From: Methylobacterium nodulans ORS 2060
GTDB taxonomy: Bacteria; Pseudomonadota; Alphaproteobacteria; Rhizobiales; Beijerinckiaceae
DNA length: 64,000 nt
Reading direction: 5' to 3'
Assembly: GCF_000022085.1 (NCBI RefSeq)
Contig: NC_011894.1
Coordinates: 4,920,001 to 4,984,000, forward strand
The position numbers and the translations under genes were made by a program. Positions 25,841-33,894 of this stretch are shown in pieces. Within the stretch, counting starts at the first letter, position 1; every line of letters starts with the position of its first letter. Below the pieces are notes generated by a model. The model ran no database searches. It saw only the letters and a program-made list of their open reading frames with translations, and was not told the DNA's origin.

Positions 25841-26299
25841 GCAAGCCTCCTAAGTATCGCCGAAGAGATACAGGCTCGCGCGCCATCTGCGCGACCGACC
25901 TGATCCGGGCGGATCATGCAGCCAACGGATACCCGCTCAAAGCGTTTATTGCAGGTAAACGCCGAATGGCAGCGGTTCCATCGTCAACATTCTGATTCAA
26001 GCACAGGTAGCATCATCCAGAGGGATGATGCTGAACAATTTCACGTACCGTATCCTCGATGGCTCCGATGCCAGCGTGGCCGCCTGCTGCGACGCTTGGG
26101 ACCGCCCCTCACCCCCGAGCGCCTGGGCTCTCTCACCATCAGCCCTGGATTCGGACGGTGTCGCATCAGCGCAGGCGGTACGGCTCGAAAGCGCGCTGGA
26201 GCGCTCCCCGCCGAAGCGGATGCCGGTTCGGCGTAAAAGAGCGTGAAAAATCAAAGATCTGGGAGCCGTGGCCGTTTCAACCGAAACGGGCGCGGCTCT
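25841..26299. other. Intergenic region with repeat copy
   Basis: No gene seen. A copy of the GCCGGTTCGGCG-type repeat occupies 26191-26250. Confidence 0.45.
26191..26250. repeat. GCCGGTTCGGCG-type repeat copy
   Basis: Carries TGGAGCGCTCCCCGCCGAAG followed by the GCCGGTTCGGCG core, matching the copies at 21121-21213 and 33351-33404. Confidence 0.65.
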
Positions 26300-26392
26300 C
26301 AGCATCCTTCGCCGGAGCGTCCCGCGATTCGGCGAAGGATGCGGAATCGAAGAAATCCAAGCGGGTGGCGCGGCTGCGCCCCGCCACCCGGC
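26300..26392. repeat. Repeat flanking hsp20, left copy (inverted to 27150-27250)
   Basis: GATGCGGAATCGAAGA and ATCCAAGC(G/C)GG blocks and a TTCGCCG(G/A)AGCGTC block are shared with 27150-27250 in the opposite orientation. It also contains a GGTGGCGCGG / CCCCGCCACC hairpin that could end hsp20 transcription. Confidence 0.65.
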
Positions 26393-27007
26393 TTAGGCCC
26401 CGGCCCCGCTCTGGCCGCCTTGCGGGGCTTGTCCCTGGCCGGCCTCGCTCATGCCCTGGCTCACCTGATCGCTGCCCTGGCCACCGGCCCCTCCGCTGCT
26501 CTGGGATCCTCCGGCGCTCTGGACCTGGATGCGGCGGGAGCGCTCCTGCTGAGCGGTCTTGGGCAGCGTGATCATGAGCACGCCATTCTCGAAGCTGGCT
26601 TTGACCTGCTCGGCGTCGACCGGGAAGGGCAGCCGCAGCGAGCGCTGGAAGGTGCCGTAGGAGCGCTCGACGAAGTGGAAGTTCTCCTTCTCGCCGCCCT
26701 TGCTCTGCTCGAACCTCTTCTCGCCGCGGATCGTCAGCACGTCATCATCGAGGCTGACATCGATGTCCTTGTCCGTGACACCCGGCAGTTCCGCCGTGAT
26801 ACGGATCTCCTTGTCCGTCTCCGACACGTTCATGTGCGCATTGATGAAATGCCCCCCTCCCGTGGCCTGGCCGCCGCTCGCTGGCAGGCCGACGTCGCGG
26901 AAGACGTCGTCAAAGAGCCGGTTCATCTCACGATGGAGAGACAGGAAGGGATCACCACCTCCGAGCAGGCTGCCGGAGCGGAACGGGGTGAGAGGGTTGC
27001 GTGCCAT
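26393..27007 (-). CDS. Small heat-shock protein, Hsp20/alpha-crystallin family
   Basis: 204 residues from the ATG at 27007 (GAGGA upstream). An N-terminal arm (PFLSLHREMNRLFDDVFRDVG) precedes an alpha-crystallin domain (about 60-155) with the signatures EIRITAELPGVTDKDIDVSL, LTIRGEKRFE and FQRSLRLPFPVDAEQVKASF. Then come the conserved NGVLMITLPK and the IQV dimer-exchange motif. The tail is an unusual Gly/Gln/Ser-rich extension of about 40 residues (SGGAGGQGSDQ, GQGQAPQGGQSG). It is an ATP-independent chaperone that holds unfolding proteins in oligomers. A second, decayed member of the family lies at 27546-28002. Confidence 0.95.
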   Translation of the reverse strand: MARNPLTPFRSGSLLGGGDPFLSLHREMNRLFDDVFRDVGLPASGGQATGGGHFINAHMNVSETDKEIRITAELPGVTDKDIDVSLDDDVLTIRGEKRFEQSKGGEKENFHFVERSYGTFQRSLRLPFPVDAEQVKASFENGVLMITLPKTAQQERSRRIQVQSAGGSQSSGGAGGQGSDQVSQGMSEAGQGQAPQGGQSGAGA

Positions 27008-27093
27008 AGTCACGGTCCTCTGATGAGGAAGACAGGAGCCGGTGCTTGCCCGACCCGGTGGCGGCTCCGGTCCATGCGGGCGGATCTGAGGCT

Positions 27094-27115
27094 GGAAACG
27101 ACGCGCGAGGTTTCC
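27094..27115 (-). promoter_or_regulatory. Dyad upstream of hsp20
   Basis: GGAAAC - 10 bp - GTTTCC is a perfect inverted repeat about 90 bp before the hsp20 start. It does not fit the CIRCE or ROSE elements I know for heat-shock genes, and its role is unknown. Confidence 0.35.
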
Positions 27116-27149
27116 TTGGCAGGATTCGAGTGGCATTCGCCTGTCCCAA

Positions 27150-27250
27150 GCCGGGCGGCGCGGCTCCACCCTGCCATCCGGCTTGGATCTCTTCGATTCC
27201 GCATCATTCTCAGCGCCGAACCGTGAGACGCTTCGGCGAAGCATGCAAGA
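27150..27250. repeat. Repeat flanking hsp20, right copy
   Basis: Inverted relative to 26300-26392. The pair brackets hsp20 and its promoter. Confidence 0.6.
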
Positions 27251-27545
27251 GCTTTGCACCCCCTCCCTGGTCTCATGAGGCCGCAGCCATGGGTCGCTCG
27301 CCGGACTTTGTCCGCAGGCGCTTCGCCCGAGCCGTGCGATGTCTCTGCTTGGATTCTGCTCCCCATATGCTGGCGGCATGGATCGTCGGAAGTCGGACGA
27401 TAATTGGCGCAGCCAATTCAACAACAGCCTTTATCAACCTGAGCCGCACAGCGAAGCTACCGCAGGAGCTCGGCACGGGAGCTCGGCCGGCCCGGTCGCC
27501 TGCAGGCCGAAAGTCATGGCACCTCCGGCGCCCCGCCGCATTGTC
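27251..27545. other. Intergenic region, nothing recognised
   Basis: Just under 300 bp between the repeat and the hsp20 pseudogene. No gene or RNA seen. Confidence 0.4.
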
Positions 27546-28002
27546 ATGAATGCCAGCGGCTTGGGAGTGCCGCACGCCCTATCGGGATCCCCGGCGAGCT
27601 GGATGCTGTCCGAGGCCATCAACGCGGCTCGCACGAGCAGACAGGATGCATCGCGAGCTCTTTCGCCCGCCGCAACCTGGAGCCAGGCGTGAGCCCGTTT
27701 GGGAACCGCCCGTCGACATGCTGAAGACGGAGGACGCGGTGCTCATCCTGGTCGCCCTGCCGGGCGTCGACCCGGATCAGGTTGCGGCGATGATCGAGGA
27801 CGATGCGCTGATGGTCAGCGGCCGGCGCGCGCTCCCCCTGAGCTTCGGCATGCATCCTGCTGCCCTCGCGCAACGCTGGGTCGCCGCCTGGACGGCGGCG
27901 AAGGACGCGAAGGCGCGCCCTGAGGGCCCGCAACTTGCCGTCATGGCACCGCCGCGTGCCGGTGCTGAATGGCGGCAAGGCAACAGACGCAGTCACTTGT
28001 AG
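27546..28002 (+). pseudogene. Decayed second Hsp20-family gene
   Basis: The frame from the ATG at 27546 reads ASWMLSEAIN, then near 27620 the homology moves to another frame: LARADRMHRELFRPPQPG, VWEPPVDMLKTEDAVLIL, VALPGVDPDQVAAMIE and DDALMVSGRRALPL. These match the start and first half of the alpha-crystallin domain of a known Hsp20 subgroup. After the RRALP near 27835 the rest is unlike any Hsp20: the IHRLE, GRFERR and C-terminal strands are missing. So there is one frameshift and a lost 3' half. A shorter frame from 27646 could still make an incomplete protein. Confidence 0.65.
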
Positions 28003-28089
28003 CGCCCTGCCCAGCTTTCGATCATCGCCGAAAGCGGATAAGAAATGAAAGATGGTCTTTTGTCCGCTCCGGCAGAAAGCTCGCACAGT

Positions 28090-28362
28090 TTAGATCGAAC
28101 TCTGACCGCTTTCGCTCTGGGCGGGGTATGTTTTATCTTGTTGATTTGCTGTGGGGAGCATCCCTTTGGCGCTTGTTTGGCTGACATTGGCTCGGCAGGA
28201 GTAGAAGCTTCCAAGATCTCCTTGCAGAATTTCGCTCGTAACCTTGAGCAAATTCAACGCTTCGTGCCCCCTGATCACTCGGGCTTTCCCAAGACGCATA
28301 ATCAGGCCGATTGCGAGGTGCGTCATTGCATCGAGGCGATCAGTCGTCGAACTTACTCTCAT
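28090..28362 (-). CDS. Hypothetical protein (90 aa)
   Basis: The ribosome-binding site decides the start: AGGAG ends right at an ATG at 28368 but sits six bases before the ATG at 28362, which is therefore chosen. The product is a 90-residue, mainly helical protein (DAMTHLAIGLIMRLGKARVI, ALNLLKVTSEILQGDL) with a polar, disordered C-terminus. It is relatively AT-rich. Function and family are not recognised. Confidence 0.55.
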   Translation of the reverse strand: MRVSSTTDRLDAMTHLAIGLIMRLGKARVIRGHEALNLLKVTSEILQGDLGSFYSCRANVSQTSAKGMLPTANQQDKTYPAQSESGQSSI

Positions 28363-28722
28363 GATCATCTCCTACAAATGTTAATTACGTCATATGTTAA
28401 TCCTATGCCAGCCGTTTCGATTCGATTAGCAGAACTTGACAAAACTATGGCTAGGTCATCAAGGGCGCCGGTCGTACCTGGGGCGACATACGGGAAGTGC
28501 GCCTTGCGGAGCCGTGTCCGGGCGATTTCCGGACAATCGATATCGAGACCGGGTTTCCGCACAGGGGATGCGAGCGTCTGAGCTGCCGCGCACGGCTCGG
28601 CCCATATGTTCGGAGAGAGGTCGTTTCCGAACGCTTCACAAGCGAGGGTGCGGACGGCTGCTATAGCTAAGCCCGCCCCCAGGTCCCTGGATGGATTGTC
28701 CTCGGATGGATTGCGCCATGCG
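28363..28722. other. Intergenic region, nothing recognised
   Basis: About 360 bp, AT-rich on its left side, where the promoter of the minus-strand gene should be. No gene supported. Confidence 0.4.
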
Positions 28723-30141
28723 TCAGCGAGCGGATTGTCTGAGCGCCTGCTTCCTGGCCTCCAGCGCCGCCGCCCGGCCCGCAGCAGCATAGAGATTCAG
28801 GCGGGAATAGACGCCGAAGGCCGAGCCATCGTCCAGGAAGCCGCCGCCCGGCCCCTGTGTCTCGGTGAGAATGGCATTGGCCTCCGCCAGGCTCAGCGAT
28901 GGGAAGGCTGCCGTCAGCAGGTAGCCCGCCTCGGGGGCGAGTTGGCCAACCTCCTCGACCCTGTTCGCGGTCTGCGGGTGCACCACCGGCAGGCCGTAGG
29001 TTTGGGTGGCGCTGTACAGGGCCTCGTTGGCGGCAGCGTCCCGGAACCGGCCCGTATCGGTTGCCGCACAGGCTGCGACCGTGTCGCCACACCCGGCCTG
29101 GAGGAAGGCGGTCAGGTCGGCCCGGGCCGCATCCAGGGCTGCCCGGTAGTCGGTGATGGCGACCGCTGCATTCGTGGCCCGGCTCATCTCGTTGATCACG
29201 GCCGGGTTCTTGCGGACCTGGCCCACATAGGCCGGATCGTTGGCCAACAGGTGCGCGACCGCGTGCAGAGCCACGGTCCGCCCACCGAGGACGTCCATGG
29301 CGTAATGCGCGCCGACAATGATCCGATTGTTGCCGTACTCGGCGGCGCGCGCGATCATCTGCTGATAGCGGTCCGGCACCAGGATCGCGAGGACCAGGGC
29401 CTCGGTGTAACCGTATGTGGTGTGACCGCTCGGGTAGGAGGGGCTGTCCGTCAGATCCTGATTCGGCCCCCGGAGCCAGTCCAGGCTGTGGGACGCCCGG
29501 CCAAAGTAATCGGTGCCCCTGTACGCATAGAGGTACGGCAGGGTCTGAAACGGCCGCGAGTTGCCGTAGGCATCGGCGCCCTGGCTGCCGGCCGGACGGT
29601 CATATGCTTTGCCGAACACGTCAGGTATGCCGCCGCGCGCCGTGAAGATGGCCGTCGCGGTCTCCGAGACCGGCGTCTTGCCGTTGATCGTGCCGTTTCC
29701 GAAGAAGAACTTTCCTGAATTCGAGTCGGATTTGGCGACGTTGTTGGTGTATCCGAGAAGATCTGCGACCGACTGGGCGACGTTCGTGAAGGTCTTGTAG
29801 TCCGTATAGCGGGCCTTAGCCTGGTAGATGTCGCCGAGCCTGCTGCCGAGCCCGTCGGCCAGTTCCGTCGCATTGCCGTCGGTGATGAAACAGTCGCGGA
29901 GCGCAAGCTGCTGCTGTTCGGCGAATGGCAGCAGGAGGGGCAGCTTGAGGGTGCCGGACTGGATGTCGCCGGTCACGGTCAGGTTGGCGCTCAGCGCCGC
30001 CCGGCCTTCGGCGGCTTGAGGCAGCACGCTGACCGGCGCCAATCCCTGCAGGGCGGTGATGTTCGTGCCGGATTGCGCTTCGGCCTGGAGGGGAATCAGG
30101 GTGCAAAGAACCGCGACCCCGTAGATCATCGCCTTGCGCAT
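28723..30141 (-). CDS. Secreted PAP2-family phosphatase (class A acid phosphatase-like)
   Basis: 472 residues with a Sec signal peptide (MRKAMIYGVAVLCTLIPLQAEAQ). The PAP2/haloperoxidase fold is shown by SYPSGHTTYGYTEAL near residue 238 (phosphate-binding SGH) and GAHYAMDVLGGR near residue 280 (catalytic His followed by Asp), in the usual order. The first conserved lysine motif is less obvious. It has about 150 extra residues before and 130 after the core, as in large bacterial PAP2 proteins. It should act in the periplasm or outside the cell on phosphomonoesters or lipid phosphates; a vanadium haloperoxidase relative is possible but less likely. Confidence 0.9.
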   Translation of the reverse strand: MRKAMIYGVAVLCTLIPLQAEAQSGTNITALQGLAPVSVLPQAAEGRAALSANLTVTGDIQSGTLKLPLLLPFAEQQQLALRDCFITDGNATELADGLGSRLGDIYQAKARYTDYKTFTNVAQSVADLLGYTNNVAKSDSNSGKFFFGNGTINGKTPVSETATAIFTARGGIPDVFGKAYDRPAGSQGADAYGNSRPFQTLPYLYAYRGTDYFGRASHSLDWLRGPNQDLTDSPSYPSGHTTYGYTEALVLAILVPDRYQQMIARAAEYGNNRIIVGAHYAMDVLGGRTVALHAVAHLLANDPAYVGQVRKNPAVINEMSRATNAAVAITDYRAALDAARADLTAFLQAGCGDTVAACAATDTGRFRDAAANEALYSATQTYGLPVVHPQTANRVEEVGQLAPEAGYLLTAAFPSLSLAEANAILTETQGPGGGFLDDGSAFGVYSRLNLYAAAGRAAALEARKQALRQSAR

Positions 30142-30448
30142 GGTCTTAAGCCTCGTTCTGTCACTGCCCGCGCCAAAAGACGATGGGCGTTGCCGGATGT
30201 CCAGAACCTGAGCCGTCCGGAAGCCGCCGGTCTACAGGCCGGAACCGGCCGCGAGGCAAGAAACGGCAATCAGGTTGCTGAAGCGGTCCGGGCGCGGATC
30301 GACTGGAAGCACCTGCTCGCGCTGGAGCTGATCGATCCCGGCTTCGGCCGCGATCTCAAGAATTGAGCGACGTACCATTCCGTATACAAACGGGATCACT
30401 CAAACAGACGACCCGCCGTGTGTGTACATATTTCGCATGGATGCTACC
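30142..30448. other. Intergenic region with transposase remnant
   Basis: About 300 bp. The centre holds a short IS1182-type transposase fragment (30268-30345). Confidence 0.45.
30268..30345 (+). pseudogene. IS1182-family transposase fragment
   Basis: One frame reads AEAVRARIDWKHLLALELID followed by PGF, which matches the conserved N-terminal core of IS1182-type transposases (AVRARIDWKYLLALEL-DPGFD). Nothing else of the transposase remains, and no terminal repeats were found. Confidence 0.55.
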
Positions 30449-30892
30449 ATGAGCCCGCCGCACGCCGACAGCGCCAAGCCCGTGAAGCTTGATGTGGCGC
30501 TGGTGTTGGAGCTGCGCCTGTCGGCGAGGTGGGAGCTTCCGCTCAGGATGGCGAGGTATCCGCACATGAGCACACATCCGGGTCGATCTGCGGACGAGTG
30601 GGCTGGGATCATCGCTGAAGCCTATGCTGCCGAGACGCGGCCGCCTCTGACGCGGCATCTCCGGGAGGAGGTGCGCGTCATCGTCGCCGAGGCCCTCAGG
30701 GAAGCGGAGGCGGCCGACAGCCCGGACGCCGAGTGGTGCGAGCGCGTGAACTTGGTTCTGGATCGCAGCGAGATGTCCCTCCATGCTGCCGTCGGGCCTC
30801 GCCTGGCCGCCATCGACGATGCCGCCGGCAGTGCCGTGATGGTGCACCGTTCGGAGGCTGGACGCCCGCTGCGTCCCTTCGGGGGGCAGTAG
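30449..30892 (+). CDS. Hypothetical protein (147 aa)
   Basis: From the ATG at 30449 the frame encodes 147 residues, soluble and mostly helical (AGIIAEAYAAETRPPLTRHL, REEVRVIVAEALREAEAAD, WCERVNLVLDRSEM). It ends 74 bp before the cyclo-ligase gene on the same strand and may be its operon partner. There is no strong ribosome-binding site and an upstream in-frame GTG at 30422 is possible. No family recognised. Confidence 0.5.
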   Translation: MSPPHADSAKPVKLDVALVLELRLSARWELPLRMARYPHMSTHPGRSADEWAGIIAEAYAAETRPPLTRHLREEVRVIVAEALREAEAADSPDAEWCERVNLVLDRSEMSLHAAVGPRLAAIDDAAGSAVMVHRSEAGRPLRPFGGQ

Positions 30893-30966
30893 GCCGGCCG
30901 TGCGGTGCATCGGTACGGTCGGTCGGCATTGTGAGGGATCAGCACAGGACGAGCGGGAGCGGGTCC

Positions 30967-31578
30967 ATGAGTGACGTGTCCAAGATCTCTGGCGCCGACA
31001 CGGGGCTGCCGAATGCCGATGCGGATTGGCCGAGGGTCCGCGACTGGCGCAAGGAGACGCGCGCCAGGCTGATCGAGCGGCGCCTCGGCATCTCCGCCCA
31101 GGATCGCGCGGCCTGGAGCCAGAGAATCGACCGAGCGCTTGGTGCCGCGCTGGAGCCCTACGCCGGCAGGCTGATTGGCTTCTACTGGCCGTTTCGCGGC
31201 GAGTACGACCCGCGAACCCTTCTCTCATCGATGCAGGACCGGGGCACACGGCTTGCGCTGCCGGTGATCGTGGAACGGGGGCAGCCGCTCGTGTTTCGCG
31301 AGTGGTCACCGGGCAGCTTGATGACGCAAGGGGTCTGGAAGATCCCGATGCCGGAATCCGGCGCGGCGGTTTTTCCCGACCTGCTGGTCGTCCCCTTGGT
31401 CGGCTTTGACGAGCGGAGTTACCGGCTCGGCTATGGCGGCGGCTTCTACGATCGCACGATCGCCGCGATGCCGGCCAGGCCGCGCACCATCGGCGTCGGC
31501 TTCGAGTTCGGGCGTCTGGAGACGATCTACCCGCAGCCGCACGATATTCCCCTGGAGACGATCATCACCGAACGGTGA
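30967..31578 (+). CDS. 5-formyltetrahydrofolate cyclo-ligase family protein, paralogue 1
   Basis: 203 residues. The family (methenyl-THF synthetase) uses ATP to turn 5-formyl-THF into 5,10-methenyl-THF and so returns a folate dead-end product to C1 metabolism. Seen motifs are WRKETRARLIERRL at the N-terminus, IGFYWPFRGEYDPRTLL, LALPVIVERGQPLVFREW (substrate pocket) and the nucleotide-binding RLGYGGGFYDR. VPLVGFDERSYRLGYG is typical. GGGAGC precedes the ATG. A second paralogue, about half identical by eye, is at 39525-40169. It could have a divergent substrate, since only one is needed for the textbook reaction. Confidence 0.92.
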   Translation: MSDVSKISGADTGLPNADADWPRVRDWRKETRARLIERRLGISAQDRAAWSQRIDRALGAALEPYAGRLIGFYWPFRGEYDPRTLLSSMQDRGTRLALPVIVERGQPLVFREWSPGSLMTQGVWKIPMPESGAAVFPDLLVVPLVGFDERSYRLGYGGGFYDRTIAAMPARPRTIGVGFEFGRLETIYPQPHDIPLETIITER

Positions 31579-32100
31579 TGAAAACTCCGACGCGTGGGCG
31601 CCTCGGGCCAGCGTACGGGCGATCCCGTCGCACGCGTGGCCCGTCTGTCCGGATCAATGGAACGGCTGCTTTTCACAACCACGACAGTGCACGACCGGAT
31701 CCGCCCGTCCAGAATACCGGAACACGCATCCGAAAGCGCCAGCGCTCTTGGAGCGGCCGAGCGCAAGGGGAGCGATGTCAAACTGCGTCATTCATGTTAT
31801 GGCTCGCCTCTGCGGGACGCCCTGTCCCAGAGGACTCGGGGATGGCAAGCGTGAACACACTTTGTAAGTCCGTACGGCGTTGCTCTCAGCAAACCCATGG
31901 CCTCCCGAAAGAAGAAGATTCCATAAAGTAAAATTCGCGAAAACTGCCCTGTGCTCGATGGGGTGCGGGTCTGATTGGATTGCGCGTCGGCCAGTTCGTC
32001 GTGGCAATTGCGGGTACGCTCTGACATTGCAGAGCTGAGTACGAGGATCGGATCCGGTCGGAGCAATCACCAGGACCCTACGGCGAAAACGGATTGTCCC
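31579..32100. other. Intergenic region, nothing recognised
   Basis: About 520 bp. No supported gene. The right half is AT-richer and should carry the promoter of the depolymerase-like gene. Confidence 0.4.
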
Positions 32101-33315
32101 ATGACGCCACCTTCGAACCGCTTGCGCCTCTCCCACCTTGCCGCCGCCTTGTGCATATCGGCGACCGCCGCCATGGCAGACGACGGCCGTGGGCTGAAGC
32201 GGGGCGGAGACGCAAACCAGGTCAGCATCTCGGGCTTATCGTCGGGGGCCGCCATGGCAGTCCAGTACGCCGTGGCTCACTCCGGCTCGGTCACTGCCGT
32301 GGGCACCGTCGCCGGGCCGCAATGGGGGTGCGCCGAAGGGAGCGTATCGCGCGCCGTCAACGATTGCATGTGTGGCCGGAGCGCGCTCGCTCCGACGATC
32401 GACACCGCACGCCAATTGGCCGCCGACGGCGCGATCGACAGCCTCGTGTCCGGCAAACCTCGTTCGTTGAGGCAGTCCTGGGTGTTTCAAAGCCCAGCGG
32501 ACGAGACGGTGACGTCGCGGTCGGGCGAGGCGAACGCAGCCTTCCTCGCCGCCTTCGTTGGCACCACCCCCGAGGTGGACCGAGGCAATGCCGAGGACGG
32601 AAGCGACCGGGCTGGTCACGGCATCATCGCGCCCGGCTCCGGCAACGACGCATGCACCTTCGACGGCACCGAGTCGAGCTTCATCCGGCGCTGCGGCACC
32701 GAAGACAATGCGGGCAAAATGCTGCACGCGCTCTTCGGTCAAAGCTCTCCCTACGATCCCGCCCAGCGGGCTGCGGATGTTCCTGAATCAGAGCTGTGGA
32801 CTTTCGATCAGCAGCATATTATCAATCGGATCAAGTCCAGCGGCACATCCGTGGCGAACGACTACTACAACTTCTTTTTATTCGGATGGCCGGCCAGCAG
32901 CGGCCGCAGGCGGAACCTCGACATGGCGCGCACGGGATACATCTACGTCCCGCCCTCCTGCCGCCCGGCCGGGAGTGCCTGCCGGGTGCATGTGGCGCTC
33001 CACGGCTGCAAGCAGGACGCCAGGACATTCGCGCTGAAGGCGGGCTACAACAATTGGGCAGAGCGCTACAAAGCCATCATCGTCTACCCGGCGATCGCGC
33101 CAGGCGAGCTCGTCCCCGGTGCGGTGTGCCGCTCGCCGGCCCTCGACGCCTCGCTCGATGCCGCCTGGATCGAACCCAATCCCAACGGCTGCTGGGACTG
33201 GTGGGGCTATCTCGACACCTCGTCCAACAAGGGCCGCTATCTCACCAAAGAGGCACCGCAGATTCAGGTGCTTGAAGGCATTATTGCCGAGTTGACCACG
33301 CCATCCACGAATTGA
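32101..33315 (+). CDS. Secreted poly(3-hydroxybutyrate) depolymerase-like esterase
   Basis: 404 residues with a signal peptide (LAAALCISATAAMADD). The lipase box GLSSGAAMA puts the nucleophile near residue 46, and the oxyanion-type LHGCKQDARTF comes much later, near residue 300. Oxyanion histidine after the lipase box is the type II catalytic-domain order of PHB depolymerases. NGCWDWWGY near the C-terminus is typical of this family. It should hydrolyse PHB or short hydroxyalkanoate esters outside the cytoplasm; Methylobacterium makes PHB. Several Cys residues could form disulfides. Confidence 0.88.
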   Translation: MTPPSNRLRLSHLAAALCISATAAMADDGRGLKRGGDANQVSISGLSSGAAMAVQYAVAHSGSVTAVGTVAGPQWGCAEGSVSRAVNDCMCGRSALAPTIDTARQLAADGAIDSLVSGKPRSLRQSWVFQSPADETVTSRSGEANAAFLAAFVGTTPEVDRGNAEDGSDRAGHGIIAPGSGNDACTFDGTESSFIRRCGTEDNAGKMLHALFGQSSPYDPAQRAADVPESELWTFDQQHIINRIKSSGTSVANDYYNFFLFGWPASSGRRRNLDMARTGYIYVPPSCRPAGSACRVHVALHGCKQDARTFALKAGYNNWAERYKAIIVYPAIAPGELVPGAVCRSPALDASLDAAWIEPNPNGCWDWWGYLDTSSNKGRYLTKEAPQIQVLEGIIAELTTPSTN

Positions 33316-33350
33316 GGTGGCGCTGTCAGGATGAAGAATCTCGGCAGCCC

Positions 33351-33404
33351 TTGGAGCGCTCACCGCTGAAGTGGACACCGGTTCGGCGCAAGGGAGCGCG
33401 TCAC
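33351..33404. repeat. GCCGGTTCGGCG-type repeat copy
   Basis: TTGGAGCGCTCACCGCTGAAG then the (A)CCGGTTCGGCG core, 36 bp after the depolymerase stop. Related to 21121-21213 and 26191-26250. Confidence 0.6.
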
Positions 33405-33512
33405 ATCAACGCTTGAGAGCCGCCGACCGGTCGGGCACGGCTCTAGTGCTGCCTCTCTCCACCGAGCTGAGATCGAAACAGCCGCGGCCGGCCATTCTGA
33501 TACACAGTTGCA

Positions 33513-33537
33513 GAAGGGACGCCTTTGGCGTCCCTTC
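33513..33537. terminator. Strong hairpin downstream of the 33558-33857 gene
   Basis: GAAGGGACGCC / GGCGTCCCTTC is a perfect 11-bp stem with a three-base loop, 20 bp past the stop of the minus-strand gene. There is no T run, so it may act as an RNA 3'-end stabiliser rather than a classic terminator. Confidence 0.55.
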
Positions 33538-33557
33538 GTGAAGACTTGTCGAAGATG

Positions 33558-33857
33558 TCAGTAGCCGTCGTAGTAGTAAGGCCCAGGGCCATAGTACCCA
33601 TACGCCGGAGCCGGGTAGTAGTAGCGGGGCGCCTGAGAGGCGGCGATCGCGCCGCCGATGATCCCCAGGGCTGCGCCGGCAGCAAGGGCGCCGCCGACTC
33701 CCGGGCCGCGGCGATATCCGTGGTGACGATAGCCGCCACGGTACGCATAGCCACCGTGATACCCCCCACGATAGCCGGGACGCGCCTCGGCTGCTGGGGC
33801 AACGAGCAGGGAGCCCGCGAAGGTAGCGGCGACAGCCGAGAGAACCAACTTCCTCAT
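33558..33857 (-). CDS. Secreted Gly/Tyr/His-rich small protein (99 aa)
   Basis: The ATG at 33857 follows GGGGAAG and gives a signal peptide (MRKLVLSAVAATFAGSLLVAPAAEA). The mature protein has a Gly/Tyr/His/Arg-rich part (YRGGYHGGYAYRGGYRHHGY), a short hydrophobic Gly/Ala stretch (GALAAGAALGIIGGAIAAS) and a Tyr/Pro-rich tail ending YYYDGY. This is a common low-complexity exported protein type in Rhizobiales, probably envelope-associated. A complete IS element lies only 37 bp upstream of its start, so its native promoter has probably been displaced. Confidence 0.8.
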   Translation of the reverse strand: MRKLVLSAVAATFAGSLLVAPAAEARPGYRGGYHGGYAYRGGYRHHGYRRGPGVGGALAAGAALGIIGGAIAASQAPRYYYPAPAYGYYGPGPYYYDGY

Positions 33858-33894
33858 GATCTTCCCCGAATGCTGCATTCACACGCCGATCTAA

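Noticed and set aside
28045..28581. 178-codon plus-strand frame
   Set aside because: No ribosome-binding site or recognisable domain; it overlaps a minus-strand gene with a strong Shine-Dalgarno.
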